64,000 nucleotides of DNA, taken from positions 33,982 to 97,981 of the forward strand of contig JAEYMU010000007.1 in assembly GCA_023407175.1 (NCBI GenBank), given 5' to 3'. The notes beneath the pieces are model-generated. The model had not been told where the DNA came from. It saw only the letters and a list, made by a program, of their open reading frames with translations, and did no database searches. Source of the stretch: Bacillota bacterium. Lineage in GTDB: Bacteria; Bacillota_A; Clostridia; Lachnospirales; Lachnospiraceae. Positions 45,500 through 54,333 of the stretch are shown piece by piece. Position 1 is the first letter of the stretch. Each line of letters begins with the position of its first letter. Both the position numbers and the translations under genes were made by a program.

Positions 45500-46150
45500 C
45501 TATAATAGCATTAAAGCCCAATCTATGATATAAATAATCGCTTCTGTACGTTTGCTAATATCATTTCCGAACAGCTTTGCAAACCAGTCATTTCCTGGTA
45601 CCTGTCTTAAATTCGGAAGCTCCTGCATCACTCTGCTAACCGGTGGAAGCGGTACATCGTTTATCGCAAAAACTGCCTCTACGATCTTCCAGGAGGAGGT
45701 TGTTGTAACAAAATCTGTTTTTATTTCATCTTTATTATTTACTGCCGTATCTATTTTTATTTTAGTACTGTATAACCAATGCCGGATATCTGCTTTATCT
45801 TTTTCACTTATTCGATAATTTTTATATTTGTTAATTGCACTACGCATCAGTTTGATCAATTTACCGTCAAGATCATATATGATTTTACTGCCCAGATAAT
45901 AATATACCTCGGAGCCTGCTCTCTCCAGCCTGGACTGTGCGGTTTCATGCGTTATATAAAAATATTCCACCAGGATATCGCCAATCAAATCTGTTTGCAA
46001 TTTATTCTTATTACCCAGCAGATACAAATCCAAATCAGAGGTTGGATATTCTGTATTCGTAGCAACTGACCCCATAAGCATGACTGCCGTAACCGAAGTA
46101 TCCGCCCTTAATTCTGGTATTATATTTTTCAAAATTTCCTGATGTCTCAT
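45500..46150 (-). CDS. Nucleotidyltransferase-domain protein
   Basis: A 216-residue protein. The N-terminal half has the minimal nucleotidyltransferase motif GSVATNTEYPTSDLDLYL (Gly-Ser, then Asp-x-Asp). The C-terminal half is helical and Lys-rich. It is of the type of aminoglycoside- or toxin-antitoxin-related transferases, but neither is shown. The ATG at 46150 follows GGGGTGA; a longer start reaches into the leuD terminator and is rejected. Confidence 0.75.
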   Translation of the reverse strand: MRHQEILKNIIPELRADTSVTAVMLMGSVATNTEYPTSDLDLYLLGNKNKLQTDLIGDILVEYFYITHETAQSRLERAGSEVYYYLGSKIIYDLDGKLIKLMRSAINKYKNYRISEKDKADIRHWLYSTKIKIDTAVNNKDEIKTDFVTTTSSWKIVEAVFAINDVPLPPVSRVMQELPNLRQVPGNDWFAKLFGNDISKRTEAIIYIIDWALMLL

Positions 46151-46180
46151 ATTCACCCCATCTTCCGCCGCTGAAAGCAA
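46151..46180 (-). repeat. Degenerate ribosome-site module before the nucleotidyltransferase gene
   Basis: The minus strand reads TTGCTTTCAGCGGCGGAAG before GGGGTGA and the ATG. It resembles the modules before fabF and serA. Confidence 0.4.
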
Positions 46181-46186
46181 TATAAA

Positions 46187-46232
46187 CAAAAAAGGAGGCC
46201 CCAAGCGCCCTCCGGCACCTTGGAATTCCTCC
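46187..46232 (-). terminator. Terminator of leuBCD
   Basis: On the minus strand GGAGG pairs with CCTCC and CCAAG with CTTGG, with a CCGGAGG loop, then T6. Confidence 0.8.
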
Positions 46233-46266
46233 TCGAATTTAGGTTTTATACATATTCAATTAATAT

Positions 46267-46752
46267 TTATTTGCTGTTGATATAGTTAATCAGGCCCTCA
46301 GCCTTGATAATCCTTTGCATAAATTCAGGAAATGCCTGACCCTGATACTGTGTTCCCTTTGTTCTATCATAAATCATACCACTGTCAAAGTCAATCTCTA
46401 CTTGATCTCCTGCCTCAATTTCCTTTGCTGCTTCCGGACATTCTATGATGGGGAGTCCGATATTAATTGCATTCCGGTAGAAAATCCGAGCAAAGGTTTC
46501 GGCAATAACACAGCTGATACCGGAGGCTTTGATTGCAATGGGTGCATGCTCTCTTGAGGAACCGCAGCCGAAATTTTTATTTGCAACCATAATATCTCCG
46601 GGCTTTACTCTGCTTACAAAATCCTTATCGATATCCACCATACATTTTGCGGCAAGCTCCTTTGGGTCGGAGGAATTAAGATAACGGGCGGGAATTATTA
46701 CATCTGTATCAACATTATCACCATATTTGTGAACTGTACCAAAAGCTTTCAT
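46267..46752 (-). CDS. leuD: 3-isopropylmalate dehydratase small subunit
   Basis: A 161-residue swivel-domain subunit of isopropylmalate isomerase, the short form used with a separate large subunit in anaerobes. It has [14 protein letters not shown], the substrate-recognition [14 protein letters not shown], and a C-terminal YQGQAFPEF. It lies 28 bases after leuC and is followed by a terminator. Confidence 0.95.
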   Translation of the reverse strand: MKAFGTVHKYGDNVDTDVIIPARYLNSSDPKELAAKCMVDIDKDFVSRVKPGDIMVANKNFGCGSSREHAPIAIKASGISCVIAETFARIFYRNAINIGLPIIECPEAAKEIEAGDQVEIDFDSGMIYDRTKGTQYQGQAFPEFMQRIIKAEGLINYINSK

Positions 46753-46780
46753 TTTATACTACCTCCGTATATTAATTTAA

Positions 46781-48046
46781 TCACAATCCAAGCTCCTTCG
46801 GTCCGGATATTCTACCGGTTACCGCACTTGCCGCAGCTACCGCCGGACTTGCCAGATAAACCTCGGAATTCACATGTCCCATACGTCCTACAAAATTACG
46901 GTTCGTTGTGGCAACAGCACGCTCTCCCGCAGCAAGAATACCCATATGTCCGCCAAGACAGGGGCCACAAGTAGGTGTACTGACTACCGCTCCCGCTTTA
47001 ATAAAGGTAGCAAGCAAGCCCTCCTCCATTGCCTGAAGGTAGATGCTCTGAGTAGCCGGGAACACAATCACACGAAGTCCCTTCGCTACCCTTCTGCCCT
47101 CCAAAACCTTCGCTGCAATTCTTAAATCCTCAATTCTTCCGTTGGTACAGGAGCCGATTACTACCTGATCAATCTTAATCTCACCGACTTCATCAATCGT
47201 ATGTGTGTTCTCGGGAAGATGGGGGAAGGCTACTGTAGGCCTTAAGGAGGATAAGTCTATCTCATAGGTTTCATCATATTCTGCATCGCTATCTGCCTCG
47301 TATACCTGGTATTCCTTGGTGGAATGCTCCTTCATGTATTCAATTGCAAATTCATCCACCGGAAAGATTCCGTTTTTAGCACCGGCCTCAATTGCCATGT
47401 TGGCCATCGCAAAGCGGTCATCCATGGACAAATTCCTGATACCGTCCCCCACAAATTCCATGGATTTGTATAAGGCTCCATCCACACCGATTTTACCAAT
47501 AATATGAAGGATTACATCTTTGCCGCTGACCCACTTTGCAGGCTTTCCTGTCAGCACAAACCTTAATGCGGAAGGCACCTTAAACCATGCCTTACCAGTT
47601 GCCATTCCGGCCGCCATATCCGTACTGCCCACACCGGTTGAAAATGCTCCGAGGGCTCCATAGGTACAGGTATGGGAATCTGCACCGATTACTACATCAC
47701 CTGCCACTACAAGACCCTTTTCCGGAAGCAGGGCATGCTCAATACCCATTTCTCCGATTTCAAAATAATTGGTGATCTCCTGATCCTTTGCAAACTCTCT
47801 CACACATTTACAGTGCTCTGCGGACTTAATATCCTTATTCGGCGTAAAATGATCCGGAACCAGAGCAATCTTATCCTTATGAAATACCTTTTTAATCGTC
47901 ATTTTTTCCATCTCATGGATGGCTACCGGAGCAGTTACATCATTGCCCAGCACCAAATCTAAATCTGCCTCAATCAGCTGTCCCGCGCTGACCTTGCTAA
48001 GTCCAGCATGAGCCGCTAATATCTTCTGCGTCATTGTCATACCCAT
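46781..48046 (-). CDS. leuC: 3-isopropylmalate dehydratase large subunit
   Basis: A 421-residue aconitase-type subunit with one 4Fe-4S cluster. Ligand segments GSCTNGR and [11 protein letters not shown] are present, as well as [13 protein letters not shown]. Together with LeuD it isomerises 2- to 3-isopropylmalate. The ATG at 48046 follows GGAGG. Order leuB-leuC-leuD. Confidence 0.95.
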   Translation of the reverse strand: MGMTMTQKILAAHAGLSKVSAGQLIEADLDLVLGNDVTAPVAIHEMEKMTIKKVFHKDKIALVPDHFTPNKDIKSAEHCKCVREFAKDQEITNYFEIGEMGIEHALLPEKGLVVAGDVVIGADSHTCTYGALGAFSTGVGSTDMAAGMATGKAWFKVPSALRFVLTGKPAKWVSGKDVILHIIGKIGVDGALYKSMEFVGDGIRNLSMDDRFAMANMAIEAGAKNGIFPVDEFAIEYMKEHSTKEYQVYEADSDAEYDETYEIDLSSLRPTVAFPHLPENTHTIDEVGEIKIDQVVIGSCTNGRIEDLRIAAKVLEGRRVAKGLRVIVFPATQSIYLQAMEEGLLATFIKAGAVVSTPTCGPCLGGHMGILAAGERAVATTNRNFVGRMGHVNSEVYLASPAVAAASAVTGRISGPKELGL

Positions 48047-48085
48047 AATATTGATCCTCCTGTTATTTATTTAAATCTTTCTATT

Positions 48086-49168
48086 TTATATTTCAGCAAT
48101 AATCAGATCTCCCATTTCCCTCGTGCCTACCAGAGTCATGCCCTCGGACATAATGTCAATGGTCCTGGAGCCCTTCTTTAATACAGTCTTTACCGCTGCC
48201 TCTATCCTGTCAGCTTCCTCCTCCAGATCAAAGGAATAACGAAGCATCATGGCTGCGGAAAGGATGGTAGCAATCGGATTGGCCTTATTCTGGCCTGCGA
48301 TATCAGGGGCCGAACCATGACTCGGCTCATAAAGGCCCAGCTTTGTATCTCCGAGACTTGCCGAGGCCAGCATTCCGATGGAGCCAGTCACCATACTTGC
48401 TTCATCCGAGAGAATATCTCCAAACATATTCTCGGTCAGAATAACATCAAACTGTCTCGGATTTTTAACAAGCTGCATGGCACAGTTGTCGACCAGCATA
48501 TCCGTCAGCTCTACATCAGGGTAATCCTTGGAGACCTCCTTCGTCACCTGTCTCCAGAGCCTTGAAGAATCAAGAACATTTGCCTTATCCACACTGCACA
48601 CTCTCTTGTTTCTCTTTCTTGCAATTTCAAAGGCCCACTTCGCTATTCTGCGGATTTCATTCTCATCATAAACAAGGGTATCCGTTGCCTTTCTTATTCC
48701 GTTCTCCTCTACCGTGCTTCTCACACCAAAATAAAGTCCGCCGGTCAGCTCTCTCATAACAACGAAGTCAAAGCCGTCACCGATAATTTCCTCTTTCAAA
48801 GGACAGGCACTCTTAAGCTCATCAAAAAGTACTGCGGGGCGGATATTTGCGAACAGACCCAAGCCCTTACGGATCGCAAGTAATCCCGCTTCCGGACGAA
48901 GATGCGGGGGAAGGCTGTACCAATTGGACTGTCCCACATTTCCTCCTACAGCACCAAGCAATACCGAGTCGCTCTTCTTCGCTGTTTCAAGAGCTTCCTT
49001 TGTTAACGGCTCCCCTGTTTTATCAATGGATATCCCGCCCATGAGAACCTCAGTATAGTGAAATACATGCCCATACCGTTCGCCAATCTTATCAAGCACC
49101 TTCCTTGCTTCTGTAATAATCTCCGGCCCGATTCCGTCTCCCGGAATAACCGCAATGTTGTAATCCAT
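48086..49168 (-). CDS. leuB: 3-isopropylmalate dehydrogenase
   Basis: A 360-residue NAD enzyme that oxidises 3-isopropylmalate in leucine synthesis. It has [23 protein letters not shown], the Lys/Asp active-site segments ([19 protein letters not shown]) and [13 protein letters not shown]. It is first in leuBCD. No leuA gene is adjacent. Its ribosome site AGGAGG lies within a hairpin system (49175-49201), so translation may be controlled. Confidence 0.95.
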   Translation of the reverse strand: MDYNIAVIPGDGIGPEIITEARKVLDKIGERYGHVFHYTEVLMGGISIDKTGEPLTKEALETAKKSDSVLLGAVGGNVGQSNWYSLPPHLRPEAGLLAIRKGLGLFANIRPAVLFDELKSACPLKEEIIGDGFDFVVMRELTGGLYFGVRSTVEENGIRKATDTLVYDENEIRRIAKWAFEIARKRNKRVCSVDKANVLDSSRLWRQVTKEVSKDYPDVELTDMLVDNCAMQLVKNPRQFDVILTENMFGDILSDEASMVTGSIGMLASASLGDTKLGLYEPSHGSAPDIAGQNKANPIATILSAAMMLRYSFDLEEEADRIEAAVKTVLKKGSRTIDIMSEGMTLVGTREMGDLIIAEI

Positions 49169-49174
49169 GTTCCA

Positions 49175-49245
49175 ATCCTCCTTTAGGAGGATTTCTCCTC
49201 CATATAATACGCACCCGTCAAAGGTGCTTTTGACGTTTTAATCAT
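49175..49245 (-). promoter_or_regulatory. leuB leader with alternative hairpins over the ribosome site
   Basis: On the minus strand, GGAGGA (49201-49196) can pair with TCCTCC (49191-49186), and that same TCCTCC can pair with the leuB ribosome site AGGAGG (49182-49177). The two pairings exclude each other. Further upstream CGTCAAA/TTTGACG competes with GCACC/GGGTGC. Confidence 0.6.
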
Positions 49246-49332
49246 TGTATTAAGTTTTCAAAATAAGCTTTTTCTTCTATTGCTATTTTAGCATACGCTT
49301 TGATATAATTAAAATACATATTAATAATACCA

Positions 49333-49353
49333 ATTATAACTTTCAGTTATAAT
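49333..49353. promoter_or_regulatory. Palindrome between leuB and the LysR gene
   Basis: ATTATAACT and AGTTATAAT around TTC, a perfect nine-base inverted repeat in the divergent control region; a candidate LysR site. Confidence 0.55.
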
Positions 49354-49393
49354 ATGATTAAAGCGTCAAAAGCACCGTAGGTGCTTTAATCAT
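49354..49393 (+). repeat. LysR leader hairpin, inverted copy of the leuB leader
   Basis: ATGATTAAAG pairs with CTTTAATCAT, or AAAGCACC with GGTGCTTT; the pairings share bases. ATGATTAAA and CGTCAAAAGCACC also occur on the opposite strand at 49245-49217. Confidence 0.65.
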
Positions 49394-49420
49394 TATATAA
49401 TAAACCGTATGGAGGTCATT

Positions 49421-50323
49421 ATGGAGCAGAATCTGTCCACCTATCATATCTTTAATACCGTAGCAGAGACGGGCAATATCTCCCGGGCAGCCAGACAGCT
49501 TTACATCAGCCAGCCGGCGGTCAGCAAGGCGATACAGAGCCTTGAGGACAGTCTTGGAGTCACCTTATTTATCCGGGGCTCCCGCGGAGTAAAGCTGACC
49601 GATGAAGGGCTGCTCCTTTATGAGCATACAAAGCATGCCTTCGAAGCCCTGCAGCGCGGGGAGGAAAGCATCAGAAAAATTCATGAGCTTGGTATCGGGC
49701 ATCTTCGCATCGGCGCAAGCACAACACTATGCCGTTATCTGCTCCTACCCTATTTGAACGGCTTCGTCCGGGAAAATCCACATATCAAGATAACAATTGA
49801 AAATCAATCCTCTTCCCACACCCTGAAGCAGCTGGAGAATAACCAGCTTGACATCGGCCTGGTAGCGAAACCATCTGCCCAGGATTCCTTCTATTTTTAT
49901 AGCCTTGGAGAAATCGAGGATATCTTTGTAGCAACACAGAATTACCTTGATAATTTGAAGCTTCGCGAAAACAGCAGCGACATCTTCTCCTGCGCTACTA
50001 TCATGCTCTTGGATGAGGAAAATGTCTCCCGTAAATATATCGAGGATTATTTTAAGGCAAATTTAATCGATCCCAAGTTTCTTCTGGAAATCAGCAGTAT
50101 GGACCTTCTTATTGAATTTGCCAAAACCAGCCTTGGAGTTGCCTGTGTTATCAAGGCCTTTGTCCAGACCGAGCTTGAGGCTGGAGCATTGGTACAGATT
50201 CCCCTAAAAACTCCGATCAATAAAAGAGAGGTCGGCTTCTCCTATGTGAAAAATGCCTTCCTCTCCGAATCAATGTCTAAATTCATGAAATTCATTGAAA
50301 ACACAAGCCGGCCATTTCAATAG
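49421..50323 (+). CDS. LysR-family regulator, probably of leuBCD
   Basis: A 300-residue LysR protein: winged helix at residues 5-62 (FNTVAETGNISRAARQLYISQPAVSKAIQSLEDSLGVTLF), then a periplasmic-binding-like effector domain with IGASTTLCRYLLLPYL. It is divergent from leuBCD and probably controls that operon, perhaps sensing a pathway intermediate. The CysB/CbbR-type body does not reveal the effector. The ATG at 49421 follows GGAGG. Confidence 0.9.
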   Translation: MEQNLSTYHIFNTVAETGNISRAARQLYISQPAVSKAIQSLEDSLGVTLFIRGSRGVKLTDEGLLLYEHTKHAFEALQRGEESIRKIHELGIGHLRIGASTTLCRYLLLPYLNGFVRENPHIKITIENQSSSHTLKQLENNQLDIGLVAKPSAQDSFYFYSLGEIEDIFVATQNYLDNLKLRENSSDIFSCATIMLLDEENVSRKYIEDYFKANLIDPKFLLEISSMDLLIEFAKTSLGVACVIKAFVQTELEAGALVQIPLKTPINKREVGFSYVKNAFLSESMSKFMKFIENTSRPFQ

Positions 50324-50333
50324 CCAACAGCCT

Positions 50334-50795
50334 TTAAATCTCAGGCCCGGTCGTATTAGAGCCTGTCTTTTTCTTTGCCGATGCTGCCGGAGTCGGTGTC
50401 GGCGGGTCCAGATAAGCCGGCTTCTCATCCACCAGATAGTCCGCATTTACATAGCAGATAGCATCATTATATACAAAGCTCGCCCATCCATCAACAATAT
50501 CGATCACGTCAACCTTTTCTGTATGCACTAAAAACCCTACGATATCGGAATCCGTAGAGGGCGCCGACCTGACATTAAGGACATCGTCATATTCGCTTAA
50601 TTTAACATACTTGGTGGTAGTCTGCCCTACATAGATTGTCTTGGGAGCCGGTGTTGCCGTCGGACCGATTGTGTCGTTACCATCTTCTGCATCAAGGCTC
50701 GGTGCAGCAGTTGGAATAAAGCTTGTCATCTGCTCCTCCTTACTGCAGCCGGTTAACATCAATATAAATATAAGTAAAATTACTATTTTTTTCAT
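50334..50795 (-). CDS. SH3b-domain lipoprotein
   Basis: A 153-residue lipoprotein. The signal ends in MLTGC (residue 17), followed by a Thr/Ala/Pro-rich linker, then a bacterial SH3 domain (about 62-125; VLNVRSAPSTDSDIVGFLVHTEKVDVIDIVDGWASFVYND). Such domains bind cell wall peptides. The C-terminal tail is Pro/Ala/Lys-rich. It converges on the LysR gene with only ten bases between. Confidence 0.85.
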   Translation of the reverse strand: MKKIVILLIFILMLTGCSKEEQMTSFIPTAAPSLDAEDGNDTIGPTATPAPKTIYVGQTTTKYVKLSEYDDVLNVRSAPSTDSDIVGFLVHTEKVDVIDIVDGWASFVYNDAICYVNADYLVDEKPAYLDPPTPTPAASAKKKTGSNTTGPEI

Positions 50796-50967
50796 TGTAG
50801 CCTCCATACCATCGCCAGCTTATTCTATTCAATTCCATATAAGCTTCCCGTCATTTAATCCACACATCCTCTATCATCCGGTGCGGATTTATATCATCTT
50901 TTCTTATATAATCATACCATACCTGGACAATATTACAATATGAAAATATATTATGTCCTCCATTTGT

Positions 50968-50999
50968 GTCACAGGTGAGCCTATCGGTTAAACTGTGAC
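50968..50999. repeat. Inverted repeat after mutY
   Basis: GTCACAG and CTGTGAC around 18 bases, directly after the mutY stop codon. It has no clear T run and so may be a processing element or weak terminator. Confidence 0.5.
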
Positions 51000-52070
51000 C
51001 TATTTGTCTTCCCTAAATCTGGCGGTATATGCAGAGAAGGCATTCGGTATACTGTAATTATTATTGATTTCCTCCCTGTCCGCCCATTTTCCGATCAGCT
51101 TCAAAAGCTCTTCCTGACATGGCATATCCGTAAGCTTCACAAAATATCCAAGCATATGCCATTCCACATGGGAAAATATATGCTTTGCCTTGCCCAAGGG
51201 CTTGATTTCGTCCATAGGGGCCCCCAGGTCTTGCAAAAAGTCCTCAAGCTCCTTGGAAGAAAGACTTCCTTCCAGACTTGGAAGCTCCCACAGTCCTGCC
51301 AGCAGGCCGCTGTCCGGTCTTTTGCGGATTGCATATTTATCCTGATATTCAATTAACAGAATCGTCCTTTCTTCCTTCCTCCGTTCCTTTGCGGCAGGCT
51401 TTACGGGTATCTCCGAAATTGTATCCTCATGAAATGCCCGGCAAAGATGCATCACAGGACACTGCCCGCAAAGGGGCTTCCCATTTGGAAGGCATACAAT
51501 AGCCCCCAGCTCCATCAATGCCTGATTAAAATCTCCGGGACGGTCCCCAGGCAAAATAGAGAATAAATCCTGCCACAGCTCCTTTTTTACCCTATCCTTG
51601 GTAATATCATCAAGGCTTCCGGCAATTCTCTTTGTAACGCGAAGTACATTACCGTCAACTACCGGCACTGACAGCCCATAAGCAATCGAAGCGATGGCTC
51701 CTGCCGTATAGCTTCCAATTCCGGGAAGCTCCAGCAGCTTATCATAATCCGGTGGCAGCTCTCCCTGATACTCCTTCATGATGATCCGGGCAGTCTTTTG
51801 CATATTTCGCACCCGATTATAATATCCCAGTCCTTCCCACAGCTTAAGCAGCTTCTCCTCGTCCACCTCCGACAGTGCTCCGACATCGGGCAGTGCGGTA
51901 ATAAATCGGTCAAAATATCCCTTAACCGCTTCCACTCTTGTCTGTTGGAGCATAATTTCAGAAACCCAGACATAATAGGGCCTCGGGTTCTCCCTCCAGG
52001 CCAGAATACGCGCATTATAATCAAACCATTTAAGAAGGTAAGGCACTATTTCACTATAATCATAGCTCAT
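51000..52070 (-). CDS. mutY: A/G-specific adenine glycosylase
   Basis: A 356-residue repair enzyme that removes adenine paired with 8-oxoguanine. The catalytic Glu lies in SEIMLQQTRV, the helix-hairpin-helix in LPGIGSYTAGAIASIA and the catalytic Asp in VVDGNVLRV. The cluster motif reads Cys-x7-Cys-x2-Cys-x5-Cys (CLPNGKPLCGQCPVMHLC), one longer than usual in the first gap. The C-terminal MutT-like domain is present. The ATG at 52070 overlaps the stop of a short upstream frame. Confidence 0.95.
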   Translation of the reverse strand: MSYDYSEIVPYLLKWFDYNARILAWRENPRPYYVWVSEIMLQQTRVEAVKGYFDRFITALPDVGALSEVDEEKLLKLWEGLGYYNRVRNMQKTARIIMKEYQGELPPDYDKLLELPGIGSYTAGAIASIAYGLSVPVVDGNVLRVTKRIAGSLDDITKDRVKKELWQDLFSILPGDRPGDFNQALMELGAIVCLPNGKPLCGQCPVMHLCRAFHEDTISEIPVKPAAKERRKEERTILLIEYQDKYAIRKRPDSGLLAGLWELPSLEGSLSSKELEDFLQDLGAPMDEIKPLGKAKHIFSHVEWHMLGYFVKLTDMPCQEELLKLIGKWADREEINNNYSIPNAFSAYTARFREDK

Positions 52071-52192
52071 ACCGATATCCCCTCCCAATCTTTCATGCCC
52101 TCCATGGGAAGGCTGCAGACGATCAGATCATCTTCCGGTATTACTCTGTTATTTCCCGCTAATCTATTACAAATTCCCTTACAGTCTCTCAC
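52067..52192 (-). CDS. Candidate 41-residue cysteine-containing protein coupled to mutY
   Basis: A GTG start (52192) follows GGAGG by five bases. The 41-codon frame begins with (M)RDCKGICNRLAGNN and ends DWEGISV, and its TGA overlaps the mutY ATG as ATGA, so translation would be coupled. It has three Cys. I do not recognise a family. The strong ribosome site and the overlap make it better than chance. The gap from here to 52352 shows nothing else. Confidence 0.5.
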   Translation of the reverse strand: MRDCKGICNRLAGNNRVIPEDDLIVCSLPMEGMKDWEGISV

Positions 52193-52351
52193 AATAACCT
52201 CCATTCTACGACTAATCCCTAGTGTGCTGTCACAACCATCTTTAGATAAACAGTGTCTGATATTTACGCAAGGTAGTACTAGTACAACACAAATCGGCTG
52301 CTTTCCCTATCGTAACATAAATTGTTGTATATGAAAATCTTATAAATAATA

Positions 52352-52436
52352 GAAATAGAAAAAAGCATCTAGAGGAGCCCCTTCACTGCCATGCCGTCCT
52401 GACAGACTGGCAAGAAGGGCTTCCTATAGATGCTTT
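52352..52436 (-). terminator. Very long hairpin terminator of the ABC exporter
   Basis: AAAGCATCTA pairs with TAGATGCTTT; inside, AGGAGCCC with GGGCTTCCT and TGCCA with TGGCA; about 74 bases in all. T6 follows on the minus strand. Confidence 0.75.
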
Positions 52437-52453
52437 CTAATTACAGACAGCAA

Positions 52454-52537
52454 TCATTTATGCCGCCTATGCAAAATTCTATTTCCTGCAAAACGACCAC
52501 CGGCAGCCTCAATTATATTGCCGTTCGGTTCAATCAT
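52454..52537 (-). CDS. Candidate 27-residue peptide coupled to the ABC exporter
   Basis: The ATG overlaps the stop of the ABC gene (ATGA) and follows GGAGGAGCA inside its last codons. The 27-residue frame is MIEPNGNIIEAAGG, then a basic end (GNRILHRRHK). It stops before the long hairpin. It may be a small partner of the transporter or chance. Confidence 0.35.
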   Translation of the reverse strand: MIEPNGNIIEAAGGRFAGNRILHRRHK

Positions 52538-54330
52538 TGCTCCTCCTTTTCCAGGAATTTATACTGGGAGACATACAGCTCATAATAACAGCCCTTGAGT
52601 GCAAGAAGCTCCTCATGGGTTCCCATCTCTTTAATCTCGCCTCCGTCCACATACATAATAAAGCTGGCATTCTTAATTGTGGAAAGGCGATGGGCAATGA
52701 TGAAGGAGGTACGGTTTGCAAGAAGCTCACTCAAGCCCTCCTGAAGTAAAATCTCTGTTTCCGTATCAATGCTTGAGGTTGCCTCGTCCAGAATTAATAT
52801 CTTAGGATCGGCCAGCAGCGCTCTGGCAAAGCTGATTAGCTGCCTCTGTCCGACGGAAAGCCTGCTTCCTCTTTCATTTACCTGGGTCTGATATCCATTC
52901 TCCAGATTGATAATAAAATCATGGGCACGCACCGTCTTAGCTGCTTCAATTACCTGTTCATCCGTTGCTTCCATATTGCCATACCGGATATTGTCGATAA
53001 TGGTTCCCGAAAAAATGAAGCTGTCCTGCAGCATGACACCCATCTGCTTACGCAGTGATTTGATCGTAACCTTGCTGATATCGATTCCGTCGATGGTAAG
53101 CAGTCCGGAGTCCAAATTATAGAAACGGCTGATCAAATTGATAATCGTCGTTTTCCCTGCTCCGGTCGGACCCACAATAGCAACCGTATCGCCAACCTCT
53201 GCTTTAAAGCTGATACCATTTAGAACCTTAACCTCATCCTCATAGCTGAAGGTTACATCCTTAAACTCAACTTCTCCTTTAATCGGAGGCATCTCCACCG
53301 CATCCTCACAATCCTTTACAAGAACCGGCTCATCGATTGTCTCAAAAATCCTCTCCAGATACGATATAGCCGTCAATAGGGAATTGTAAAAGCTGGCCAG
53401 GGTGTTGACCGGAGCCCAGAATCTCCCGATATAACCGGTCATCGCAATGATTGCACCGATTGTAATCCCCGGCACACTGTGATCCAGCCAGGAGATACCT
53501 ACAACATAGACCGCAACGAAGGTCCAGGTTGATATATTATCAATCGCCGGCCACATCAGAAAATTAAGCTTTACCGCCTTCATCCAGGCCGTCCGGTAAT
53601 CACCGCTTAAGGTATTGAAAATGCGGATATTCTCCTGCTCTCTTGTAAAGCTTTGGGTAACACGGATACCGTTAATGCTTTCGGCAATATATGCATTCAG
53701 ATTGGAGGATTTATTACTGGATATCTGCCAGGCAACCCGCTGCTTTTTCTTAATGATAAATATCATTATCATAAGAAGCGGAAGACCCAGCAGACAGATC
53801 AGGGCCAGTCTTACATTGACATAAAACATAAATCCAATAATATAAATCAGACTGAATAAATCGGTAATCGTATTGACAATACCGTTGGAAAGCAAGTCAC
53901 TTAGACTGTTTACATAGTTAACCACCCTTACCTGTATCTTACCGTGGGGCTTATCATCATAATAGGAAAACGGCAGCTCCTGGAGATGTCCAAAGATATC
54001 ACTCCGTATGGTATGTATAATGCTCTGCCCCATTCTGGAGGTCAGGGTAATCTTAAGTGAAAGAATGGCAGAAATAATCAGATAAATGAACATCTGCAAC
54101 AAACTTATCAGCACAATAGCCTTTATATTTTTATTAGGGATATAATCATCCATAAACTTCATCAAAAATACAGGGGTAAGCATACCCAGTATGGAAGAAA
54201 CCGATACCAAAAGGATGGTAACGGACAATTCCCTCCAATGCGGTTTTATGTACTTGCCCAGCCTCTTTAAATGGGAGGCATTAAACTCTGTCTGCAGAGT
54301 TTCATCAATGTCATATTTATTTCTTGCCAT
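52534..54330 (-). CDS. Heterodimeric ABC exporter subunit B
   Basis: A 598-residue half-transporter: six membrane helices (about residues 30-320) then an ATPase with GPTGAGKTT, signature LSVGQRQL (Val for the first Gly) and Walker B ILILDEATSS with catalytic Glu. It follows the partner by three bases. The altered signature and the altered Walker B of the partner would fall at the same composite site, as in BmrCD/LmrCD-type exporters. Substrate unknown; a drug or lipid is likely. Confidence 0.93.
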   Translation of the reverse strand: MARNKYDIDETLQTEFNASHLKRLGKYIKPHWRELSVTILLVSVSSILGMLTPVFLMKFMDDYIPNKNIKAIVLISLLQMFIYLIISAILSLKITLTSRMGQSIIHTIRSDIFGHLQELPFSYYDDKPHGKIQVRVVNYVNSLSDLLSNGIVNTITDLFSLIYIIGFMFYVNVRLALICLLGLPLLMIMIFIIKKKQRVAWQISSNKSSNLNAYIAESINGIRVTQSFTREQENIRIFNTLSGDYRTAWMKAVKLNFLMWPAIDNISTWTFVAVYVVGISWLDHSVPGITIGAIIAMTGYIGRFWAPVNTLASFYNSLLTAISYLERIFETIDEPVLVKDCEDAVEMPPIKGEVEFKDVTFSYEDEVKVLNGISFKAEVGDTVAIVGPTGAGKTTIINLISRFYNLDSGLLTIDGIDISKVTIKSLRKQMGVMLQDSFIFSGTIIDNIRYGNMEATDEQVIEAAKTVRAHDFIINLENGYQTQVNERGSRLSVGQRQLISFARALLADPKILILDEATSSIDTETEILLQEGLSELLANRTSFIIAHRLSTIKNASFIMYVDGGEIKEMGTHEELLALKGCYYELYVSQYKFLEKEEQ

Positions 54331-54333
54331 GAT

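Noticed and set aside
45500..46150. Aminoglycoside resistance nucleotidyltransferase
   Set aside because: Only the minimal GS-DxD motif is present; no resistance-specific domain is visible.
49169..49420. T-box leader of leuB
   Set aside because: No T-box sequence and the leader is too short.
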